From positions 1,841,900 through 1,905,899 of the forward strand of contig CP036272.1 in the NCBI GenBank assembly GCA_007745635.1: a DNA stretch of 64,000 nt, written 5' to 3'. Position numbers and translations under genes: made by a program. The notes beneath the pieces are model-generated. The model was not told the DNA's origin, searched no databases, and saw only the letters and a program-made list of their open reading frames with translations. The DNA is from Stieleria bergensis (GTDB lineage: Bacteria > Planctomycetota > Planctomycetia > Pirellulales > Pirellulaceae). Shown here in pieces: positions 34,074-42,098 of this stretch (the stretch's first letter is position 1; each line of letters opens with the position of its first letter).

Positions 34074-35396
34074 CTAGCTATGTTGATTGAGCAACGCTTC
34101 GATATCAAGCCAATAGACTTGGCGACCGTCGGCATGTGGGCTGTCGATCGTGATCTTGGTGCCATCACGGCTGCTGCGTGGATGCGTGTCGCAGCGCCAT
34201 TCGCCGCTGTATTGCGGGGGCGATGGAAAGTGCCCTAAATCAAAACGCCGCTTGCTGGGAACATGGTAGAGGTACACGGTTTGGCGGCGTGTCTTGCGAT
34301 CCGGATAGGTGTCGCACAAGATCCAATCCGAGTAGGGTGCGGGCAAAAAGGTGTTGTGACCGTTGGTCAGCATTTTGCCTTCACCGATTCGCTGGACTTC
34401 GCGGGAGTGATCTGTAAAGTCATAAAAGGCTTGGCGCTGGCCTTCTGGCTTGGTCCACATGGTGACTCGCTGGTTGCCATTCCAAATGAAGTGCGACGTA
34501 TAGCCTGACGGGTCGAGCACATAGCGGTTGCCGCCATCGACGTCGACGGTGAACATGCGAGTGACGAAACCACCGCGATACTGCAGCGTTTGGGGATCAA
34601 ACTCAGGCCGATAACGATGCAAAACGATGAACCGTGAGGAGTCCGGGCTGATCAGCAAGTGATTGAAGTAGTGCCAAGCCTCTGGATGAGTGCTGCCGTC
34701 TGGCCAGGCAATCGCAGCGACATCGGCAAGAGAGAGAATCAGTTCCGACCGGCCGGTCTGCAAATCCACCCGCCAAATGCCAGAATCCTTCGGTGCTCGG
34801 TTGGCAACGTTGGGGTCCGCCAAGCCATCGTATCCATAACCGGGACGCAGGTTGTCAATGCGTCGAAAATCAACGCTTAAACCAAATTTGCCATTGGGGG
34901 CAATGGTGTAAATGGGGCGATCGATGGTACGTGTTTGCTTGGTTTTCAAGGAATGAACACGAGCCACAAAGCGGTCGCCCTGCCGATCATTCCACAGCAC
35001 TTCGTCTTGGGATTGCCCAATCCACTGCAGCATGCATCCTTGTTGCCAACCCCAGGCATTGCTGGTGCCCAACGCGTGCCAGGAGTCTCCGTTCGCAGTG
35101 TCGACGTAGCCAACACCAATCTTGTCATCGCCGGTCGGTGAGCGTCCTTCGAACGCAACTTCGTTGCTAAGGATCCGTTTGCCGGTGGGATCGAATTGGT
35201 TTTTGTCGTAGTAACCAAACCAATGATGTTTGGGGCCCGTGGTGATCGCGCGGCAGGGAACAAAGGTCTCTAGCGGACCCGTGCTGGGTTGGTCCGCAAA
35301 CGCGCGAGAGGGATTGCTGTGAACAGCCAACGCGGTGCCGGCCAGCAGCGCTGAGAAACGCCGTCGAGTGAAAGAGGCTTGCATGGGGGATGCCAT
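34074..35396 (-). CDS. Tat-exported beta-propeller protein
   Basis: A 440-aa protein predicted to be exported folded by the Tat pathway: FTRRRFSALLAGTALAV contains the twin-arginine pattern R-R-x-F near the start. I set the start at the ATG at 35396 because the 46 residues upstream in the frame are unlike a leader. The mature part reads as a six- or seven-bladed propeller with recurring blade ends: ILSNEVAFEG, DEVLWNDRQGDRFVARV, GIWRVDLQTGRSELI, SRFIVLHRYRPE, VTMWTKPEGQRQ, WILCDTYPDRKTR, THPRSSRDGTKITIDSPH. The style is like the TolB/oligogalacturonate-lyase-type propellers, so a carbohydrate-related role is a fair guess. Position between a sulfatase and lysC gives no more help. Confidence 0.65.
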   Translation of the reverse strand: MASPMQASFTRRRFSALLAGTALAVHSNPSRAFADQPSTGPLETFVPCRAITTGPKHHWFGYYDKNQFDPTGKRILSNEVAFEGRSPTGDDKIGVGYVDTANGDSWHALGTSNAWGWQQGCMLQWIGQSQDEVLWNDRQGDRFVARVHSLKTKQTRTIDRPIYTIAPNGKFGLSVDFRRIDNLRPGYGYDGLADPNVANRAPKDSGIWRVDLQTGRSELILSLADVAAIAWPDGSTHPEAWHYFNHLLISPDSSRFIVLHRYRPEFDPQTLQYRGGFVTRMFTVDVDGGNRYVLDPSGYTSHFIWNGNQRVTMWTKPEGQRQAFYDFTDHSREVQRIGEGKMLTNGHNTFLPAPYSDWILCDTYPDRKTRRQTVYLYHVPSKRRFDLGHFPSPPQYSGEWRCDTHPRSSRDGTKITIDSPHADGRQVYWLDIEALLNQHS

Positions 35397-35598
35397 CGAA
35401 TGGAATGATCGGCTGGGGAAGGACCACTCATGATAATCGATTTGGCTGAGCGCAGTACGCTGCCCAGGGCGAACCAGCAGCGACGATTGTTCAGAATCAC
35501 ATTCACTGCTCGGTGTGAGCCGCAGCGATGTCATCTTCGCAAGTGAGTGGTTGGCTGGCAGGCCATTGCCTGAGACGGCCGAGTCGCTTAGCCGTGGT

Positions 35599-37383
35599 CT
35601 ACCTTAGCGATGCGGCAAAGACCTTTTCCAGCCCTTGTTTGGCTTGATCGGCCGATTCGCTTTTGATGACTGCATTGACTTGCAGTTCGCTGGTGCTAAT
35701 CATTTCCACGTTGATTTCGCTTGCTGCCAGCGTTTCGAACAGCAGCGTTGCCACGTGGGTGTGGCTCCGCAAACCAATGCCGCTGACGGTGACTTTGGCG
35801 ATGCCAGGTTCACCACTGGTCCCGCGCAGTCCATACGATTCGACAAGCGTTTTGGCCACGCTTAGGCTCTGGTTGAGTTGATCATTGTCAACGGTGAAGC
35901 TGATGCTGGTGGTGTGTTCATTGCCGTCCACGCCTTGGACGATCATGTCCACTGAAATGCCGGCAGCGCCGATTTTCTCAAACACTTCCGCAGCGATCCC
36001 TGGTCGATCGGGGACGCCACTTAAGGTGACGCGAGCCTGGTCGTCTAGCACGCTGATGCCGGTCAAGGTCAAGGCTTCCAACGCGTCGTCCCGCAAACGA
36101 CTGACCAGCGTTTGCATTTCAACGCCGTCACGGTCGGCTTTGATCTGGGACCAAGATTTGGAATCATCTGGTTTTTCGTGCAGCTTGAACGCTTCGTGAA
36201 CCGCTCGCAGCGCGAGGCTACTTTGGTCTCGGGCGACCAGGGCACTGATTTTGATTTCGCTGGTGGTGATCATTTGAATGTTCACGTCAGCGGCTGCCAG
36301 GGCGCGGAACATTTCACTGGCGACACCGGGCTGGGAGACCATGTTGGCGCCAACAACGCTGATCTTGCTGACTTGATCATCTTGCGTGATGCCAGCGGCG
36401 CCGATGCTTTCGACGACGGGCTGCAATGCGGTCAGGGTGGCTTGCAGATCAGCACGCTGGACGGTGAAGCTGATGTCGGCTTTGCCTCCATCACCCACGT
36501 TTTGCACGACCATGTCGACAGCGATTTTTTCTTCGGCGATTGCTGCAAAGATTTCCAAGCTCTTTCCTGGAACATCCGGGACGCCCAGCACGGTCAGGCG
36601 TGCTTCATCAGGCGTCAAGGCGGCGCCACAGACCGACGCGGTGGCCGATTCCTGTTCCGCCACGATCATCGTGCCTTCGGTGTCGGAAAAGCTACTGCGG
36701 ACGTGGATCGGCACACCGAACTTTTTGGCGAATTCAATGCTTCGGTTGTGCATGACACTGGCGCCCAGCGAGGCGAGTTCAAGCATTTCGTCATAGCTGA
36801 TCACATCGACCCGCCGAGCCTCCGGCAGCAAACGCGGGTCCGTGGTGTAGACGCCATCGACGTCGGTATAAATTTCGCAGGCGTCTGCTTTAAGCACCGC
36901 CGCCAGGGCAACGGCAGTGGTGTCACTGCCGCCACGGCCAAGCGTGGTGATGTTCAAGTCGTTGTCGATGCCTTGGAATCCAGCGGCGACAACGATGTTG
37001 CCTTCATCCAGCAGACGCTCAATGCGTTCAGTGGAGATCGATTTGATGCGTGCTTTACTGAAGCTGCTGTCGGTTTGCATACCGATCTGCCCGCCGGTCA
37101 GGCTGATGGCTTGACTGCCGAGTGCTTCGATCGCCATCGCAACCAGTGCAACGCTGACCTGTTCGCCGGTGCTTAGCAGCATATCCATTTCGCGAGCCGG
37201 TGGATTTTCGCTGACATCCGAGGCGAGTTCCAGCAAGCGATCGGTGTTCTTGCCCATCGCGCTAACAACCATCACCACGCGGTGGCCCTGACGCTGCGCG
37301 CGAATGGCTTTACGAGCAGCGGCACGAATTTTTTCCACATCGGCAACACTGGTGCCGCCGAACTTCTGCACAATCAATGACAT
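35599..37383 (-). CDS. lysC: Aspartate kinase with four ACT domains
   Basis: Phosphorylates aspartate at the entry to lysine, threonine and methionine synthesis. The kinase domain (residues 1 to about 245) has VQKFGGTSVADVEKI, GFQGIDNDLNITTLGRGGSDTTAVALA and ADACEIYTDVDGVYTTDPR. It is followed by two copies of a paired ACT module: LTVLGVPDVPGKSLEIFAAI and ISVVGANMVSQPGVASEMF, then RVTLSGVPDRPGIAAEVFEK and VTVSGIGLRSHTHVATLLFE. At 594 aa it exceeds the usual 400-410 aa single-pair enzyme; four-ACT aspartokinases are also known in cyanobacteria. Feedback by lysine and threonine is expected. The ApgM-like gene lies upstream on the same strand, 96 bp away. Confidence 0.94.
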   Translation of the reverse strand: MSLIVQKFGGTSVADVEKIRAAARKAIRAQRQGHRVVMVVSAMGKNTDRLLELASDVSENPPAREMDMLLSTGEQVSVALVAMAIEALGSQAISLTGGQIGMQTDSSFSKARIKSISTERIERLLDEGNIVVAAGFQGIDNDLNITTLGRGGSDTTAVALAAVLKADACEIYTDVDGVYTTDPRLLPEARRVDVISYDEMLELASLGASVMHNRSIEFAKKFGVPIHVRSSFSDTEGTMIVAEQESATASVCGAALTPDEARLTVLGVPDVPGKSLEIFAAIAEEKIAVDMVVQNVGDGGKADISFTVQRADLQATLTALQPVVESIGAAGITQDDQVSKISVVGANMVSQPGVASEMFRALAAADVNIQMITTSEIKISALVARDQSSLALRAVHEAFKLHEKPDDSKSWSQIKADRDGVEMQTLVSRLRDDALEALTLTGISVLDDQARVTLSGVPDRPGIAAEVFEKIGAAGISVDMIVQGVDGNEHTTSISFTVDNDQLNQSLSVAKTLVESYGLRGTSGEPGIAKVTVSGIGLRSHTHVATLLFETLAASEINVEMISTSELQVNAVIKSESADQAKQGLEKVFAASLR

Positions 37384-37479
37384 GATGCGATCTTTACTGC
37401 AATAATCTCTTGAGTCGGGTCAGGTGATGGAGGTTGCAACCTGGTGATTCAATGGGGCCAGTGTCGCAACCATGGGGCA

Positions 37480-38715
37480 TCACTTGCTAACGATAAACTG
37501 GTCCATCAAGTCCCAGCCGTGAGGGAAACGCTGGCCGGATTCGTCGGCAGCGAGTTCGTCATAAGTGGTTTGCGAATCGGCCGCGATGCCACTGCCGGAC
37601 ATCGCCAGCGGCACCATGCCATGAGCATGTTTTTTGGTGCTGCAAAGCGTGGGGTGATCCGGCATCACCAAGATCCGGTATTCGCCGATGGTCTCTAGCT
37701 TTTCCAGCAGCGGGCCAACAATCTTTTGGTCGATCGCTTGCAAGGCTTCGATCTTGGCATCGTGGCGACCTTCGTGCGAGGCCTCGTCGGGGGCTTCGAT
37801 GTGCACGCAAACCAGATCGTACTCGTCCAAAGCTGCGATTGCCGCGCGTCCCTTGGCCGCATAATCGGTGTCAAGATAGCCAGTGGCTCCCGCGACTTCG
37901 ATTCGCGGCCAACCGGCCAATGCTGCGATCCCACGCAACAGATCGACGGCCGTGATCATGGCGCCTTGAACATCAAAACGCTGTTGGAAAGATTGCATTG
38001 CCGGAGCGCCACCAAGGCCCCACAGCCAAACGTTTGTCGCGGGGCGTTTGCCGGCGGCCTTGCGTTTCTGGTTAACCGGGTGCTCGCTAAAGATCTCCGC
38101 AGAGTCACTCATCCACTGGACCAGCCAATTGCTGCCCGGTCCGCGCGGGAACTCATCGCCAATCGGCAGGTCCGTCAAATCATGTGGCGCGGTGGAGCGG
38201 GTTTCGTCCGAAAAAGGGGACGGAGTGGCGGCGTCGCCTCGGTAGATGAGTAAGTTGCGATAGCTGACGCCGGGGACGAATTCAAATCGCCCGCGCCAAT
38301 GGGCTGGCAAGGCATCGTCGTTCAGCAAGGCTTCTTGCGCCGCCTTGAGCAGTTCGGTGGACTCTTCGGTGCTGATGTGATCGGCCGTGAAGTCAATCAT
38401 GGTCTGGTCTTCGACGGTGACCAGATTGCAGCGAATCGCAAAGTCATGCGGGCCCAGCAGAATGCCGCCGGCGGCAGCTTCCAGAGGGGCGCGACCGGTG
38501 AAGCATTCGTGAGGGTTGTAACCAAACAAGCACAGGTTGGCGACTTCGCTTCCAGCAGGGAATTCGATCGGAGTGTTATCCGAAAGCGCTAGCGTGCCGG
38601 TCGAGGCAATCCGGTCCATATTGGGCAAACTGGCGGCCTGGAGAGGCGTTTTGCCATCGAGTGCTTCAATCGGTTCGTCGGCGCATCCATCCGGGATCAC
38701 GATGACGTATTTCAT
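37480..38715 (-). CDS. ApgM-like enzyme: cofactor-independent phosphoglycerate mutase or proposed homoserine kinase
   Basis: A 411-aa alkaline-phosphatase-superfamily protein of the archaeal-type phosphoglycerate mutase group. Features are MKYVIVIPDGCADEPIEALDG, GSEVANLCLFGYNP with the nucleophilic Ser, ECFTGRAPLEAA and RCNLVTVE, with metal-binding DEYDLVCVHIEAPDEASHEG and ILVMPDHPTL. The N-terminal wording D-G-x-A-D-E-P-I-E is typical of the subfamily described as a proposed homoserine kinase in genomes without thrB (TIGR02535 as I recall it). lysC follows directly, 96 bp downstream, so a role in threonine synthesis is plausible. Glycolytic mutase activity is the alternative, and sequence alone does not decide. 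Length fits the subfamily. Confidence 0.8.
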   Translation of the reverse strand: MKYVIVIPDGCADEPIEALDGKTPLQAASLPNMDRIASTGTLALSDNTPIEFPAGSEVANLCLFGYNPHECFTGRAPLEAAAGGILLGPHDFAIRCNLVTVEDQTMIDFTADHISTEESTELLKAAQEALLNDDALPAHWRGRFEFVPGVSYRNLLIYRGDAATPSPFSDETRSTAPHDLTDLPIGDEFPRGPGSNWLVQWMSDSAEIFSEHPVNQKRKAAGKRPATNVWLWGLGGAPAMQSFQQRFDVQGAMITAVDLLRGIAALAGWPRIEVAGATGYLDTDYAAKGRAAIAALDEYDLVCVHIEAPDEASHEGRHDAKIEALQAIDQKIVGPLLEKLETIGEYRILVMPDHPTLCSTKKHAHGMVPLAMSGSGIAADSQTTYDELAADESGQRFPHGWDLMDQFIVSK

Positions 38716-38985
38716 GGCGTCTTTGGGAACGGGGAAAGCGGGATTCGTTTCGATGGGACGGAGCCAAAGTTCGGCCGTGGATGCGGCATTCCTTTCGCTG
38801 GCGGTCTCCCATCGCAGACAACACTGCCGAAAATCAGAAGATCGGCCCCTAAGTGTTGTTCAGAAAACGCTTTCTCGGAAGGGGGCGCATCGCGTTCTGG
38901 CGGTGATTCGCCGCTGGGATGAAGGCTCCTGCGACGCCGGTTGGCGAGGAAATTCGCCAGCTGAGAGGCCATTTGAGGCCGGTTG

Positions 38986-40365
38986 CTAAAGATGGTAGCG
39001 CTGGCGAAAGCATTCCCGGTGCGTTGCCGCAATGGCTGCCTGAGCGTCGCGACCGGCGAGCCGTGCCGAGGTGGTGATGTGGTCCAGCAGATCGGGGAAT
39101 GCCTTCATTGTCTCTGCACCCAAGTCCCAGCCAGCCCGGACCCAGTCCAAATAAGGGTCTTGCGAATCGCCCTTTTGGAGTTCAGCTGCCTGCGCTCGCT
39201 CGCGGAAGTGTTCCGTGACATCCAGTCGGCGTCGATCTGCGCTGGGTTGTTTGAGAATCTGAAAATAGGCGTTCACATCATTCGGGGCTGGTTCTCGCTC
39301 CAGGTGCATGAGCCGCGAGGCCGAAAATTTTTCGCTGTCGCCTGTGAAGCCATGCGTGCGGACACGAACCGTTTGGTCGGTAAAGATGCTGCAGCGCAGG
39401 CCCTGTGTGTAGCAGTCAACGGCAGCGTCCAGGTCGCCACGGCGTTCGTAGGCGTATCCCATCACGTCCCAGCCCCAGGCAATCTCTGGAGCGATTCGAG
39501 ACACCGCTTGGCAATGCTTTAGCACGGCGTCCCAGTCTTGTTGTTTCAGCGTGTGGGCACCCGGTGGACCCTTTTTAGGCCACCAAGAGCGATCGATGAG
39601 TGCGTTGTCAAATAAGCTTTGTTCGATACGGGCGTGCTTGGCCGGCCACTGTGATCGCACATCGGCGCTGATGGCTGGATTGTCAAGCGCATCCATCACC
39701 AGTTGGCAGCGAACAGCGACTTGTGCCACATCGTGCTCAATCATGGCAGCGGCCATCTGATGCCCCTCGAGAAGCGTCGTGTGCTGCGTTCGATTCCAAC
39801 CGCCAGCGTCCAGCCAGTGAGTTGCCCAGTCGAGCAACGGATCGGCGTCCAGTTTTAACTCGGCGTCTGGGTGGTCTGCTGGAATCGCATGCTCGCGATC
39901 GCCGCCGGGAAGCTCTTGCCGCAGCGCATCAAACAGCACGGCTTGAGCCAATGGCAATTTGTCGCCGCCGTGGCTGCTCCAGGGAATCCAGTCCCCACCG
40001 CCGTGATACCAATGGACAAGCATATTGCCGGCGTTGGCAGAGCCGTGGTCGACAGCTAGCCGTAAGCACAGCCAGTCGCCCATTCCATTGCCCAACAAAG
40101 GCAGGCAATCGCAAGGCATTAAACCGGGCCAGATCGCAGACGGTGCCGGACTGAGTAGTTCTTCGGCAGAAATAGGTTCGCAGAAACGGCCGGCAGCACA
40201 GGCAAAGGATTGTCGCCAGCGTTCGGAATCAAACCAGTCAACGAGGTCTTTTTCCAAAACACAGTGATAGCGTGATTCGATCCGTCTAGACCAGGAGTCG
40301 GCGCGGTTCGAATCGGCCCCGCCAGAGTCGGGCTCTTTTGCTGAACTGTTTGCTGGAGCTGTCAT
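38986..40365 (-). CDS. SMI1/KNR4-like and TPR-containing protein
   Basis: A 459-aa protein with no signal peptide. The N-terminal half (residues about 30-150) resembles a SUKH/SMI1-KNR4 domain: ESRYHCVLEKDLVDWFDSERW, then IWPGLMPCDCLPLLGNGMGDWLCLRL and HWYHGGGDWIPWS. The C-terminal half has a TPR-like pair, AWGWDVMGYAYERRGDLDAAVDCYTQGL, and a helical end. SUKH domains often serve as immunity or scaffold proteins. The gene starts only 11 bp after the Omp85 barrel gene on the same strand, so the three genes could form one operon, but the soluble cytoplasmic character does not itself link it to outer-membrane assembly. I assign no function. Confidence 0.6.
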   Translation of the reverse strand: MTAPANSSAKEPDSGGADSNRADSWSRRIESRYHCVLEKDLVDWFDSERWRQSFACAAGRFCEPISAEELLSPAPSAIWPGLMPCDCLPLLGNGMGDWLCLRLAVDHGSANAGNMLVHWYHGGGDWIPWSSHGGDKLPLAQAVLFDALRQELPGGDREHAIPADHPDAELKLDADPLLDWATHWLDAGGWNRTQHTTLLEGHQMAAAMIEHDVAQVAVRCQLVMDALDNPAISADVRSQWPAKHARIEQSLFDNALIDRSWWPKKGPPGAHTLKQQDWDAVLKHCQAVSRIAPEIAWGWDVMGYAYERRGDLDAAVDCYTQGLRCSIFTDQTVRVRTHGFTGDSEKFSASRLMHLEREPAPNDVNAYFQILKQPSADRRRLDVTEHFRERAQAAELQKGDSQDPYLDWVRAGWDLGAETMKAFPDLLDHITTSARLAGRDAQAAIAATHRECFRQRYHL

Positions 40366-40376
40366 TCAGACGCAGT

Positions 40377-42098
40377 TTATCGAATCATACTCATGTAGAA
40401 CGCGAACACTCGTTCGTCATCGAAGTCGGCTTTGTTGACTGGGAAGCCAAAGTCAAACGCCAGCGGAGCTGGGCCCATCATTGGGATGTTGACTCGAAGC
40501 CCAAAACCGGGTGCCACTCGGAAGGACTCTGAATTGAATTCCACCTTGTCTTCTACCGTACCAAAGTCACAGAAGACCACGCCGCGGAACATGTCGTCTG
40601 CGGTCAGCGGGAACATGTATTCAACGGAGTTGAGGAACTGAAACTGACCACCGACTTCGATGCCGTCGTTACCGCCGATCACGGGGCTGGCACCGCGGAA
40701 ATCAAAACCACGCAGCGTCGCATAGCCACCGGCAAAGAAGTTGTCGTAGATCGGGGTTTCGTCACCACTGAAGCCCAGCTGCGTGCGGAAGGAAACGGTG
40801 TGTTTACCGCTTCCATCGATCCGTTCGCGAAGCAACCAGAACTTGCGGTAATCGGCTTCCAACCGCGAGTAGTTGAAGTCGCCAAAGGTTTCGCGAAAGT
40901 TCACTTCAAAGTAATGCCCTCGGCTGGCCTGAATCAAGCTGTCGCGGGTATCGTGCCGCAACGAGAGTCCTACGTCGTAGGAGTTGTTCTTGCCAACCAT
41001 GTTGTCCAGTTCTGGATCCAGGCCGGGCAGGCGAAGATCGCCAATCTTGACTCGGTTCGCTCCAAGGTATCCGTTGAGGGACAGGTTGGGAGTGATTCGA
41101 TAACCCAATCCAAAGCGAGCTCCCAATCGGTTCTCGTCCCAGTCGGTGAAGTTCCGATCATACAGAAACGCACTCACGGAATAACTGATGGGCAGATAGT
41201 TCAGCAGGTTTGGATCAGCAAATTCGAATCGATACGAGTCGATCTGGCTACCGGGGGCGGCTTCGAGCCGAAAGGTTTGGCCAGCACCACGAAAGGCGCG
41301 GCCGTTGGCGAAATCGCTCCAGGAAGTTGGAAAGCGTGTGATGTCAAAGTTACGCTCATCAATGGTCAATTGCCCCGTGACTCCTGCGTCACTGTTGACT
41401 GCTGCACCAACCATCACCCGACCGGTTCGAGCCGGGAAGCCAGTGACCATCAGGTCAGCCACGCGGACTCGCGGCGGTGGCATCATTGGATTGGTCACCA
41501 GTGGCGAGTAGGCCGTCGCGGTGTTGGCAAGCGGGTTAGCAAGCCCCAATTGCGAAGGAGCGATGGGGAATGTGGTTGTCGGTGCCGGAACGCCAGTTGT
41601 TGTTGGAACGCTGGTGGCTGCTCCCGCTGGCTGCTGTCCGCTGACCAATCGAGTCGTTGGGAAGGGAACCTGTGAACCGGATCGGCCATCAGCCGTGACA
41701 ACCTGGCCATTGGTTGTTCCGGCGGCATTCGATCGTTGATAGTTTGCCGTGACCACAGGCGTGCTGGTGCCTGTTTGCGGCCGTTGGCTGTACGAGGGCG
41801 TCGTTCCCGTTGGCACGAAGCCAGCTGGAGCGTTGACGCCTTGTCCACTGACCGTTCCCGGCACCAAACAGAACAGCGTCAAGCAAAACAGTGCCATGAG
41901 TGATCGGCCACAGCCTCGCAGCATCGCGTCCCGATTGGCTGGACGCGCTGGCAATGTTTGGGGATCGGCTGAATCGGTTTCTAAAACCATTTTCGCAAAA
42001 CAACGTGGGGAGGACACTGGGACTTGGCGAAGCGGGTTGCTAGTTAGTCGTTGAGGACTGGGGCCGTTTCTGGTTTGGGAGGTCAAGCTGAGCATCAA
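40377..42098 (-). CDS. Omp85/BamA-type outer-membrane barrel protein
   Basis: The barrel half of a divided BamA-like system, 573 aa. An export signal lies near residues 59-87 (GCGRSLMALFCLTLFCLVPGTVSGQG), followed by a Pro/Thr/Gln-rich linker to about residue 200. One POTRA-like or linker segment leads to a beta-barrel with the family markers LGARFGLGYRITPNLSLNGYLG, DVGLSLRHDTRDS (the conserved L-x-H-D-T-R-D), GGYATLRGFDFRGASP (the VRGF/Y lock motif read here as LRGF), EYMFPL and GVVFCDFGTVE. The C-terminal end is FAFYMSMIR. Its ATG overlaps the upstream POTRA gene's stop by four bases, so translation is coupled. It is a true second gene, not a frameshift product, because it has its own signal sequence. 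Confidence 0.85.
   Translation of the reverse strand: MMLSLTSQTRNGPSPQRLTSNPLRQVPVSSPRCFAKMVLETDSADPQTLPARPANRDAMLRGCGRSLMALFCLTLFCLVPGTVSGQGVNAPAGFVPTGTTPSYSQRPQTGTSTPVVTANYQRSNAAGTTNGQVVTADGRSGSQVPFPTTRLVSGQQPAGAATSVPTTTGVPAPTTTFPIAPSQLGLANPLANTATAYSPLVTNPMMPPPRVRVADLMVTGFPARTGRVMVGAAVNSDAGVTGQLTIDERNFDITRFPTSWSDFANGRAFRGAGQTFRLEAAPGSQIDSYRFEFADPNLLNYLPISYSVSAFLYDRNFTDWDENRLGARFGLGYRITPNLSLNGYLGANRVKIGDLRLPGLDPELDNMVGKNNSYDVGLSLRHDTRDSLIQASRGHYFEVNFRETFGDFNYSRLEADYRKFWLLRERIDGSGKHTVSFRTQLGFSGDETPIYDNFFAGGYATLRGFDFRGASPVIGGNDGIEVGGQFQFLNSVEYMFPLTADDMFRGVVFCDFGTVEDKVEFNSESFRVAPGFGLRVNIPMMGPAPLAFDFGFPVNKADFDDERVFAFYMSMIR

Noticed and set aside
36112-37176. A long (354-codon) open frame antisense to lysC
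   Set aside because: It is a mirror of the aspartokinase gene in a GC-biased codon pattern, and its translation lacks any recognisable motif.
40800-41675. A 291-codon plus-strand frame inside the barrel gene
   Set aside because: It lies entirely within the well-supported Omp85 barrel coding sequence and has no family features.
42095-42098. A frameshift splitting one BamA gene
   Set aside because: The downstream product has its own hydrophobic export signal and a linker, and the overlap is a standard ATGA. This fits two real genes better than one broken gene.
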